Virus record (IMG/VR): IMGVR_UViG_3300046507_000361
Location: 1 to 43,886 of that record
DNA length: 43,886 nt
From: a virus
Direction: 5' to 3' (one strand)
Shown: positions 32,630-38,556 of the stretch, in pieces
Layout of the letters: every line of letters begins with the position of its first letter
Position numbering within the stretch: the first letter of the stretch is position 1
Position numbers and translations under genes: made by a program
Notes under the pieces: generated by a model
Told to the model about the DNA's origin: nothing
Database searches by the model: none
What the model saw: only the letters and a program-made list of their open reading frames with translations

Positions 32630-33479
32630 CGGACCAGAATTAGGCGCAGCTATTGAAGCTGCGCGGATCGCCAAGGGCGTATCGAAAAAGAAACTCGCAG
32701 ACGACTTCCATGTGAAGCCTCCGTCGATACAGGGCTGGGTTAAAAACGGCCGGATCGACAAGTCGAAGCTGATGGATGTGATCGCTTATTTCGCTGATGA
32801 CGTTGGCCCCGAGCACTGGGGCCTACGCTCTGGCTTTGTTTATGAGCGGTCCCAGAACGACTCGTCCGACGTTTCGAGTAATACGAGCGACGCCCAGCCG
32901 CCCGCCTCATCCGCAGCCGAGATGGTCAGGCATATGCTCGAAAAGCACGGAAAAGGGTTGCCCGAGGATTCTCGCAGGCGATTACTTGCAGTTGCCGAAA
33001 GCGACAATGGTGGTGGCGCAATCGAGATCGACTACTACCGCCCCGGAGCAATGGGTGATGAAGTGTGGATCGCGCATTACGACGTCCGTGCCGCTATGGG
33101 TGGCGGGCAAATTCCACACGACTATCCAGAGATGCTCCAGGATGTGAGGGTAAGCCCGCAGCATCTTCGCGAGATGGGAGTGGAGTTCAAGGAGCACTTC
33201 CATCTCAAGATGGTGACAGGTTGGGGTCAGTCGATGGCGCCAACGATCAAGCACCGCGATCCGCTCCTCGTCGACATCAGCATCCGTGACTTTGCGGGTG
33301 ATGGGATCTACATGTTCTCTTGGGAAGGCCATCTCTACATCAAGCGGCTTCAATGGCTGGGCGACGAGCAAATCAACATGCTCTCCGATAACCCTCGGCA
33401 TCCACCTCAGACAATCCGGGCTGAAGATACCTACATCCAGGCTCGCGTACTGCTCGTTTGGAATGCTCATTTGGTATAG
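32622..33479 (+). CDS. CI-type repressor with S24 peptidase domain
   Basis: 285 residues. The N-terminus is a helix-turn-helix (IEAARIAKGVSKKKLADDFH, PPSIQGWVKNGRIDKSKL). A linker of about 60 residues is rich in Ser and Asp. The C-terminal domain is LexA/S24-like, with nucleophile Ser204 (GWGQSMAPT) and base Lys241 (GHLYIKRL). No plain Ala-Gly or Cys-Gly cleavage pair is seen before Ser204; the region AAMGGG around residue 157-162 is the nearest candidate. So RecA-stimulated self-cleavage is uncertain, and induction may go through the Rha/ANT regulator. Divergent from cro. Confidence 0.92.
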   Translation: MLTGPELGAAIEAARIAKGVSKKKLADDFHVKPPSIQGWVKNGRIDKSKLMDVIAYFADDVGPEHWGLRSGFVYERSQNDSSDVSSNTSDAQPPASSAAEMVRHMLEKHGKGLPEDSRRRLLAVAESDNGGGAIEIDYYRPGAMGDEVWIAHYDVRAAMGGGQIPHDYPEMLQDVRVSPQHLREMGVEFKEHFHLKMVTGWGQSMAPTIKHRDPLLVDISIRDFAGDGIYMFSWEGHLYIKRLQWLGDEQINMLSDNPRHPPQTIRAEDTYIQARVLLVWNAHLV

Positions 33480-33482
33480 CCA

Positions 33483-33722
33483 ATGCCCCTCACCAAACCC
33501 AACCAAGACTTGCGACGTGACCTGAAACAAGCCGCCGCCCTGCTCAAGTGGTCGGGCGTGGACCTACTTCAGGCAGCTCGGAAGCTTTCAGAGGCAGGTC
33601 AGGAAGAAGAGGCTGAAGAGCTTCTGCGAATTGCTGTGAGCTTTCAGGAGACTGAGGACAAGTTGGCTAGGTATGCAGAAGAGGTTGAGGCGGGAAGGAT
33701 TGTGCGAGGGAAGGATAAGTAG
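33483..33722 (+). CDS. Small helical protein downstream of cI
   Basis: 79 residues, highly charged, helical throughout (DLKQAAALLKWSGVDLLQAARKL, then EAEELLRIAVSFQETEDKLA). It starts three bases after the cI stop, so is co-transcribed with the repressor in the lysogen. No family recognised. A position analogous to lambda rexA suggests a lysogeny-time function. Confidence 0.65.
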   Translation: MPLTKPNQDLRRDLKQAAALLKWSGVDLLQAARKLSEAGQEEEAEELLRIAVSFQETEDKLARYAEEVEAGRIVRGKDK

Positions 33723-33816
33723 GAGGCGCTATGTGGACGCCACATGGTGGGTGGGATGAGGAGCCTTGCAGCGAAGCCTGCATGGGAGCTTGAGAAAATA
33801 TACCTAGGGCGATATA

Positions 33817-34239
33817 TTGTACGAGCTAATCATTGGTGATGATGCAACGGGAGATCTTGAAGACATCCTCGCGCTGAATCCGCCAGCGGCATACCGCCTG
33901 GCAGCGCTTCTGCAAGAGCTTGAGGGCAGTCAATCAATGCTCGAGAGGCTCTCATGGGATCAGTACGGCGGGAAGCCGCATATGCCAGAAGCCGGTGCGA
34001 CCTTCAGCATTTCCAAATTCGTTTCTCTTTACAGGAAGGGCAAGAACATTTGGAGGCTGAGAGATTTCGAGCTGTCCCGACAAGGGCACGAATATCGAAT
34101 CATCTACGCCTACATCCCCTCTAAAGACCTCTACTTTGTACTGGCTGTCGTTGAGAGAGCATTCAATTATGATCCAAACCACCCTGTCACACAGCGCGTC
34201 CTTGATGCCTATCAAAAGCTTGAGGCAGACGGCTGGTGA
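33817..34239 (+). CDS. RelE/HigB-like toxin of a type II module
   Basis: 140 residues from a TTG start with AGGGCG upstream. The fold pattern is RelE-like: MYELIIGDDATGDLEDILAL, then a helix LAALLQELEG, and NIWRLRDFEL, GHEYRIIYAYIPSKDLYFVLAVVERA with a C-terminal NHPVTQRVLDAY carrying conserved His and Arg. RelE-like toxins are mRNA-cleaving enzymes at the ribosome. The gene precedes and overlaps the antitoxin, the order seen in HigBA. It is in the cI transcription unit, so could be active in the lysogen. Upstream DNA has an ATATAC...TATAT symmetrical element that could be its own operator. Confidence 0.75.
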   Translation: MYELIIGDDATGDLEDILALNPPAAYRLAALLQELEGSQSMLERLSWDQYGGKPHMPEAGATFSISKFVSLYRKGKNIWRLRDFELSRQGHEYRIIYAYIPSKDLYFVLAVVERAFNYDPNHPVTQRVLDAYQKLEADGW

Positions 34240-34651
34240 GACCCTAGGAACCGCCCGTAGGAATGTCGTCGTACAGATAGAGACGGCGATACTTCCTGTC
34301 CCTTTGGCGAAAAAGAACACTGCCTTTTCGAAACTCATGGCTCGCCTTGAGTCGAGCGAGGAGCACAGTCAAGGGCTATCCGAGGCAAGGCAATGGATCG
34401 CGAATGATCTCTTGGCAGACGAGGGTGACACCGTAAGAACGCTACGCCTAAGAAAGAATCTCAGCCAAAAACAATTTGCCGATCTCCTTGGCACGACACA
34501 GGCACAAGTCGCCAGAATCGAGAAGGGTAACGTTGATCTCCATAGATCGACTTGCAAACGGCTCCGAGAGGTACTTGGCGTGTCTGCTGACACCCTTGAA
34601 GAAATGCTGGATCGACAAGAAACAATTTATTCAAGGAAGGCTCAAAAATGA
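34205..34651 (+). CDS. XRE-family antitoxin
   Basis: 148 residues from the ATG at 34205 overlapping the toxin; 34337 is an alternative giving 104. The C-terminal half is an XRE helix-turn-helix: VRTLRLRKNLSQKQFADLLG, TTQAQVARIEKGNVDLHRST, RLREVLGVSADTLEEML. The N-terminal part should bind the toxin. It would repress the shared promoter. The stop overlaps the next ATG (ATGA), coupling it to the DUF6941 gene. Confidence 0.75.
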   Translation: MPIKSLRQTAGETLGTARRNVVVQIETAILPVPLAKKNTAFSKLMARLESSEEHSQGLSEARQWIANDLLADEGDTVRTLRLRKNLSQKQFADLLGTTQAQVARIEKGNVDLHRSTCKRLREVLGVSADTLEEMLDRQETIYSRKAQK

Positions 34652-35082
34652 ATCGCTTCGCCTATTCAATTTTTTGTGATGACATCCGTAACGAAGTTAA
34701 TAATAAAACATCCTTCATGGGGATTGTGGGGAGCTTGATGTACCTCCCAGGGTTTCCAATTGTTCTCCCAAAACTGTGTGTTGCAATTACTGCGAACACG
34801 CCTCGCGAAAACCCGTTCAAATCCCTCAGCTTCAAGGGTTCTCTCAACGAGACTTCTCTATTCGAAATCGACTTGGATGAAGACCAGCTGCTACAGGCCA
34901 ATCAGAGCCAGGGGATGATTGAGGACCCAAAGGGCTTTCTCGCACAAGCCGTGTTCGTGCTGTCTCCCTTGCACATAGAGGGGCCGGGGAAAATTAAAAT
35001 TTCTGTGATTGCCGACGGAGAAGATCTTGAATGCATGGGACTTCAGCTTTCGCAAGCGCCTGAAGGCTTCCAGATTGTTTAA
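34648..35082 (+). CDS. DUF6941-type protein, third gene of the toxin-antitoxin cassette
   Basis: 144 residues. It opens FAYSIFCDDIRNEVNNKTSF, MGIVGSLMYLPGFP, the consensus of the small DUF6941 family, which has no known function; the rest is beta-rich. No signal peptide. Translated by overlap from the antitoxin gene, so the three genes form one unit. DNA here appears more A/T-rich than its neighbours. It could sense or modulate the toxin, but nothing in the sequence shows this. Confidence 0.7.
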   Translation: MNRFAYSIFCDDIRNEVNNKTSFMGIVGSLMYLPGFPIVLPKLCVAITANTPRENPFKSLSFKGSLNETSLFEIDLDEDQLLQANQSQGMIEDPKGFLAQAVFVLSPLHIEGPGKIKISVIADGEDLECMGLQLSQAPEGFQIV

Positions 35083-35138
35083 TGGCTGGCGCTCTTAGGC
35101 TTCTATAAGCTGAAGGACCAGCCCCCGGTAAGGAAAAC

Positions 35139-35163
35139 AGCCCGCCAATGAGCGGGCTTTTTC
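35139..35163 (+). terminator. Terminator of the cI/toxin-antitoxin unit
   Basis: AGCCCGC and GCGGGCT arms with a CAATGA loop are followed by TTTTTCG on the plus strand. The minus side also has a T stretch, so it may serve both the plus-strand cassette and the convergent DUF1654 gene. Confidence 0.85.
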
Positions 35164-35169
35164 GTAACC

Positions 35170-35487
35170 TCAGAAAGGCGCGACCTCCTCCACCTCAAGT
35201 GCATCCTCCACTTCTACAGGCCGATCCTCTTCGGGGCTCGCCTCCCACTTAAGCGTCACCGACTCGTCGTCGTTGAATGTCATGTCTATGCCGTCCGTCT
35301 CGGATAGCAGCCCCATCACCTCCTCCCACTCCCGATCGCCGTCTGTGTCGAGCCTATGGATCGTCACCCAGCGCTGGGTCTGCGCCACAGGGTGGTTGAT
35401 CATCGACGACACGCGCAATCCAAGCCTTTCAATCCCGCTGATCTCACGACGCTCAATTGGTTTTTCCTGCTTCTTTGGCTTTGCCAT
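35170..35487 (-). CDS. DUF1654 protein with SOS box
   Basis: 105 residues. The central region (GIERLGLRVSSMINHPVAQTQ, RWVTIHRLDTDGDREWEEVM, GLLSETDGIDMTFNDDESVTLKWE) is the DUF1654 pattern found in Pseudomonas; the tail is acidic. AGGAGGTGTGA precedes the ATG. The LexA-type box at 35504-35519 is 16 bases from the start, so expression should follow DNA damage. Members of this family are part of SOS regulons in Pseudomonas. It is divergent from the LuxR-type gene. Confidence 0.85.
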   Translation of the reverse strand: MAKPKKQEKPIERREISGIERLGLRVSSMINHPVAQTQRWVTIHRLDTDGDREWEEVMGLLSETDGIDMTFNDDESVTLKWEASPEEDRPVEVEDALEVEEVAPF

Positions 35488-35503
35488 TCACACCTCCTAA
35501 GTG

Positions 35504-35519
35504 CTGTATATCCATACAG
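35504..35519. promoter_or_regulatory. LexA-type SOS box upstream of DUF1654
   Basis: CTGTATATCCATACAG, exactly CTG-N10-CAG. It lies immediately before the Shine-Dalgarno of the minus-strand DUF1654 gene. It differs from the box at 911-926 by one base. Confidence 0.85.
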
Positions 35520-35598
35520 GTTTAGCAGAGCTTATATGAGCGGCCGTGAAATGCAACAACCAGATCTGATCCCGCAGATTGGAAATTTCCTGAAAATA

Positions 35599-35639
35599 AT
35601 TAGGCATTACCTATTTACAGATATTAGGCATTGGCTTAC
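35599..35639. promoter_or_regulatory. Second CI-type operator cluster, two sites (OL-like)
   Basis: ATTAGGCATTACCTATT at 35599-35615 and ATTAGGCATTGGCTTAC at 35623-35639 match the operators near cI. The two clusters are about 3 kb apart with cI and accessory genes between, the arrangement of lambda OL and OR. Confidence 0.78.
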
Positions 35640-35642
35640 TGT
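35614..35642 (+). promoter_or_regulatory. Candidate early promoter of the plus-strand arm (pL-like)
   Basis: TTTACA (35614-35619) and TACTGT (35637-35642) are 17 bases apart. Operator 5 fills the spacer, so CI would repress it. The -10 is a weak match. Confidence 0.55.
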
Positions 35643-35675
35643 TTGTCTGTCGCCGCCGAGTACCCAACGAGGGAC

Positions 35676-35713
35676 CGGCAGCGGAGGGCCAAGAGGCCTG
35701 CCGCTCTTTAACA
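35676..35713 (+). promoter_or_regulatory. nut-like antitermination signal: hairpin and boxA
   Basis: CGCTCTTTAACA at 35702-35713 matches the boxA sequence of rRNA leaders and lambda nut sites, which loads NusB and S10. A bulged hairpin (CGGCA and GGCC arms, AAGA loop) directly precedes it. Located about 60 bases past the predicted promoter start, in a long untranslated leader. Confidence 0.6.
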
Positions 35714-35952
35714 GTCAGCGCAATACATACAACAGACCGCATTGCCTCTACCGGCGACCGGCGAGCAGACAGGCCCGAAAGCCTGCCAACGACAGGAACA
35801 ACCTGGACGGTTGCTCGATGGTGAAACGCCTTAACCGTGTGAATGACCCGGCAAGCAATGCGCCCCGCCACTCCGGCGGCAATAGGACGGAAATTTTCAC
35901 TGATGCACCTGGTTGCCCGGGTGCATTGGGAAAACAACCGGGAGTCACGACG

Positions 35953-36345
35953 ATGGAAACAGAAATCGTAAATGGCGCATGGAAGGGTCACCTCGGACGT
36001 GGCCTGGCACCTCGAGAACTTCAATTCCTGCTGTGGGTTGCCCTCGGGCTTACCGCAAAGGAAATCGCCCGGGAAGCCGGTATCTCGCCGGCCACCGTGG
36101 CGAAACGCCTCACCAACGCAATGTTCAAGCTCGGCGTCACCCGCCGGGCAGCCATGGTCGCCGAGGCAATGCGCCGGCAGATCATCTCCCCGATGTGCTT
36201 CGTCCTGGCCACGCTGATGACCATGAACGCCGTCAGCAACATCCAGTCAGTCGAACCCGCCCGCCGCGACCGCCGGCCGCCGTCAGTTCGAATCGCCCAG
36301 ATCCGCATTACCCGCCGCGCCGAAACACTTGAGCGCGCCGCCTAA
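35953..36345 (+). CDS. LuxR-type helix-turn-helix protein
   Basis: 130 residues from the ATG after GGGAG. The helix-turn-helix is typical of LuxR/GerE: LAPRELQFLLWVALGLTAKE, IAREAGISPATVAKRLTNAM, FKLGVTRRAAMVAEAM. A hydrophobic stretch (MCFVLATLMTMNAVS) and an Arg-rich tail follow. No receiver or ligand domain is present. It is the first gene of the plus-strand early arm after the boxA leader, so may control later genes in it. Confidence 0.75.
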   Translation: METEIVNGAWKGHLGRGLAPRELQFLLWVALGLTAKEIAREAGISPATVAKRLTNAMFKLGVTRRAAMVAEAMRRQIISPMCFVLATLMTMNAVSNIQSVEPARRDRRPPSVRIAQIRITRRAETLERAA

Positions 36346-36365
36346 TCCATTCACAAGGAAAAATC

Positions 36366-36563
36366 ATGATCGAGCTCGGACAGAAAGCAGAAGACAAGGT
36401 CACCGCCTTCTACGGCGTGGTCGTTGCTCGGGCTGAACACCTTCACGGACCTGACAAGTACCTCCTCCAGCCTCCTTGCACACCAGGCTCGAACGTAATC
36501 ATCGAACCTGAGTGGTTCGAAGAGGACCGAGTTCGAATCCTGAAAGACCGCACTCGCGGGTAA
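36366..36563 (+). CDS. Small protein, unknown function
   Basis: 65 residues, preceded by AAGGAAAAATC. Beta-rich (KVTAFYGVVVARAEHLHGPD, NVIIEPEWFEEDRVRIL). No family recognised. Part of the early plus-strand series of short genes. Confidence 0.65.
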   Translation: MIELGQKAEDKVTAFYGVVVARAEHLHGPDKYLLQPPCTPGSNVIIEPEWFEEDRVRILKDRTRG

Positions 36564-36628
36564 CCGAAAAGCATCACTTCTGCACCTTGGCGACAGGGTG
36601 CAGCGGGATGACAACCGAGGGCACAACG

Positions 36629-36925
36629 ATGAAAGTCCAAGATCATGCAGGCAGGACAGCAAGCGCAATCAACCAGTGGTCAATCGACACCCACATCATT
36701 CTTGCAAGAGAGCACTGCCGCAGCGCTCGTGATCTCGCACACCGCGCTGGCGTCCGCTCCTACCACATAAGTCAGTCGCTCAAGCACGTTCGCGCCGCCA
36801 GAGTCAGCATTCTGTGCGAGGTGAGCAGCTTGGGATCGAATCATCCGCAGTACGCAGCAGCCGCGCACAAGCTCAAGGCGCTCGACGCCAAGAAGCAAGC
36901 CCGAGCCCAGCGCCGCGCCGCCTGA
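36629..36925 (+). CDS. Small basic protein with possible helix-turn-helix
   Basis: 98 residues from the ATG after GAGGG. The segment SARDLAHRAGVRSYHISQSL looks like a helix-turn-helix, and the C-terminus is Lys/Arg-rich (KALDAKKQARAQRRAA). DNA or RNA binding is plausible, no family assigned. It is the last gene before the inverted-repeat region. Confidence 0.55.
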   Translation: MKVQDHAGRTASAINQWSIDTHIILAREHCRSARDLAHRAGVRSYHISQSLKHVRAARVSILCEVSSLGSNHPQYAAAAHKLKALDAKKQARAQRRAA

Positions 36926-36987
36926 CAACCAGCGCCACGTCAGCCTGACGATAACTGCCCGAGCATCTGGTACTCCCCAGCACCAGG

Positions 36988-37076
36988 CCGCATCGGAGTG
37001 TGATCTGACTGGTATGCAGAGTAAGCCTCAGGGCTGAGAGAGCAGTAATTCCTCACCAGATCACACTCCGATGCGG
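36988..37076. repeat. Perfect 20-bp inverted repeat with 49-base loop
   Basis: The arm CCGCATCGGAGTGTGATCTG at 36988-37007 is repeated exactly as its complement at 37057-37076. The loop contains CTCAGGGCTGAG, a further small hairpin. Such a long perfect stem is not expected by chance and would form a stable RNA hairpin or DNA cruciform. Confidence 0.85.
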
Positions 37077-37210
37077 ATGATTCTGCACCGCGCAAAGCGG
37101 CCCCCTGCATAGGACCGGAAACAAATTGCACCTTTCCGGAATAGTTTTTCCACTCCCACCGAGGGCGACCGCCATGAAATAGACCATGACCCGAAATCAC
37201 TGCATCTGTG

Positions 37211-37243
37211 AAAGGCCCGAACGTCCAACGGGCCTTTCTTTTG
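37211..37243 (+). terminator. Strong intrinsic terminator
   Basis: AAAGGCCCG and CGGGCCTTT arms around a nine-base loop, followed by CTTTT. It would end transcripts coming from the LuxR-type gene series or an RNA starting near the inverted repeat. Confidence 0.8.
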
Positions 37244-37343
37244 CCCCGCCTTTATCCGTCAGCACTCCCCCCTACGCCCAACGGCAACCAGCAGGAGGCC
37301 CGAGTGCTGACGAATACACGCAACCAAATCCACGGAGTCAGCC

Positions 37344-37535
37344 ATGAGTGAGCAACGAGCGCCATTTCCACGGTCAGCAGATAACGCTGACCAGATGAAT
37401 TTGCCAGAGGGCAAAACCTGCGGCGACTGCGTGTATTGCCGTCGCTGCACGCTGATGTTCGGGCACATCCCAGCGGACGAGTCTTGCGACTGGAGCCCAT
37501 CGCGCTTTCGTGAAGCCGTGCCAGCCACCGCCTAA
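37344..37535 (+). CDS. Small zinc-ribbon-like protein
   Basis: 63 residues. Four Cys in CGDCVYCRRC plus a fifth in DESCDWSPSRF predict metal binding; the GHIPADE segment is characteristic of a small protein often found in early regions of Pseudomonas phages. No function known. Weak GGAGTCAGCC ribosome site before the ATG. Confidence 0.7.
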   Translation: MSEQRAPFPRSADNADQMNLPEGKTCGDCVYCRRCTLMFGHIPADESCDWSPSRFREAVPATA

Positions 37536-37553
37536 CCCATCGAGGGATCAGCC

Positions 37554-37826
37554 ATGCATCCATCATTTCAAGAGCGCATCGACGAACTCGGTGTGCTGCT
37601 GCAACAAACCAACGCCGCGCGCGCCGCGTTCTTCGGTCGCACTGATCGGCCGGTACCACCAAAACCGGTGCGCTACCAAGTAACAGGTGAAAGCGTCGGC
37701 ATGTTCCAGATCGTCGACCTCGCCACTGGCAAGACTCGCGCCTTTCGCCAGGACTACAAAGCAGCTCACGAGCTGGCCATGCAGTTCGAAGCAAAGGCCA
37801 ACCGCCTCCCCGGAGGTGCGCAGTGA
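37554..37826 (+). CDS. Hypothetical early protein
   Basis: 90 residues: an N-terminal helix (FQERIDELGVLLQQTNAARAA), a beta segment YQVTGESVGMFQIVDLATGK and a helical end. GAGGGATCAGCC precedes the ATG. Overlaps the next gene by four bases. Confidence 0.65.
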   Translation: MHPSFQERIDELGVLLQQTNAARAAFFGRTDRPVPPKPVRYQVTGESVGMFQIVDLATGKTRAFRQDYKAAHELAMQFEAKANRLPGGAQ

Positions 37827-38137
37827 TCGGCGTACCTATGCCCAACCCGCGAGACTCGATCATCGCAAACCTGAACCAGCAGCTGGATCAGTTCTTCGGC
37901 GCCGGCCGTACCGTGCAGGAAGTCGAAGCCGGCGTCAGCGGCGAGGTCAGCCTTTCCGGCGCCAGCGGCCACAGCGAACGCCTGCGTAAAGAGCGTGACA
38001 AGCTCGCACCTATGCTCAAGGCCTTGGCAGAGACGGGCATCACCTCCAGCGCAGCAGCAACGCAAACTCGTATTCGGCAGAAGCGCATCGAGCTGATCGC
38101 CAGCGAGAACGGCTTCAAGTTCGCCTCGCCCAAATGA
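37823..38137 (+). CDS. Hypothetical early protein
   Basis: 104 residues from a GTG overlapping the previous stop (GTGA); an ATG five codons in is an alternative. Helical, with a central SERLRKERDKLAPMLKALAE and a basic C-terminus (TRIRQKRIELIASENGFKF). No family recognised. Confidence 0.62.
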   Translation: MIGVPMPNPRDSIIANLNQQLDQFFGAGRTVQEVEAGVSGEVSLSGASGHSERLRKERDKLAPMLKALAETGITSSAAATQTRIRQKRIELIASENGFKFASPK

Positions 38138-38331
38138 AACGAATGATCAACCGGGCGCACCAGCGCCGACGACAGACCTGGCTGGACTTGCCGGCAAGCG
38201 GAATTGAAGAGGTAGGCCATGGCCAAGAGCAACGCGGAACGATCAGCGAAAGCCGCGGCGAAGAGGAAGGAACGCGGCGAAGAGGAAATCAGGCTGCATT
38301 GCATGGCCGGCACCCGTCAGGCCCTGGCTGA
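38134..38331 (+). CDS. Doubtful small frame between two early genes
   Basis: A 65-codon frame whose ATG overlaps the previous stop (ATGA). The first 28 residues (MKRMINRAHQRRRQTWLDLP) look protein-like, but the rest is low-complexity and lies under the start of the better supported gene at 38219. Listed because of the coupled start. Confidence 0.25.
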   Translation: MKRMINRAHQRRRQTWLDLPASGIEEVGHGQEQRGTISESRGEEEGTRRRGNQAALHGRHPSGPG

Positions 38332-38554
38332 GCTGATGGCCTGGAGCGGCATCGAGGGGCAGGGCGAGGCCATCACGCTGATGATTCACCACCTGCACCG
38401 ACTTGGCCCGGGTGGCGCCCTTCCCCTACTCACTCCGCCGCGCCACAAATACGAGGTCTCGCAATCTGTGGCGCTGGAGTTCAGCCGCAAGAGCATGCTG
38501 ATGATTCAGCAGGATCCAGGAGTGGAAATCATCTACCCGATCGACCGAGTTTGA
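38219..38554 (+). CDS. Hypothetical early protein
   Basis: 111 residues after a good GAGGTAGGCC site. Basic helical N-terminus (MAKSNAERSAKAAAKRKERG), then EEIRLHCMAGTRQALAELMA with GEAITLMIHHLHRLG, a pattern close to ribbon-helix-helix-like or plasmid-partition-type DNA-binding segments. Last gene before the oppositely oriented DUF3825 gene. Confidence 0.6.
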   Translation: MAKSNAERSAKAAAKRKERGEEEIRLHCMAGTRQALAELMAWSGIEGQGEAITLMIHHLHRLGPGGALPLLTPPRHKYEVSQSVALEFSRKSMLMIQQDPGVEIIYPIDRV

Positions 38555-38556
38555 AT

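Larger units (their letters stand above)
35488..35952. other. Regulatory region between DUF1654 and the LuxR-type gene
   Basis: A 465-base gap. From left to right it holds a LexA-type box, a GGAAATTTCC palindrome (35581-35590), two CI-type operators, a promoter, a hairpin and boxA-like site, and a long leader up to the ATG at 35953. A frame open from 35536 into the LuxR-type gene is not believed because it runs through these sites. Confidence 0.65.
36926..37343. other. Gene-free region with long inverted repeat and terminator
   Basis: 418 bases without a convincing gene. It holds a perfect 20-bp inverted repeat and, 134 bases later, a strong terminator, then a leader to the gene at 37344. 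An 86-codon minus-strand frame across it includes both repeat arms and is probably not a gene. Confidence 0.55.

Noticed and set aside
33790-33818. TTGAGA-N17-TATATT promoter-like sequence at the toxin gene
   Set aside because: Transcription from it would begin after the TTG start codon, which is the only start that keeps the conserved N-terminal strand. It may be an operator instead.
35356-35952. Plus-strand frame open from 35356 into the LuxR-type gene
   Set aside because: It crosses the SOS box, both operators, the promoter and boxA. The ATG at 35953 has its own ribosome site and matches the domain start.
36940-37200. 86-codon minus-strand frame
   Set aside because: It spans both arms of the 20-bp inverted repeat and lacks a ribosome site, so it looks like chance openness of a structured region.
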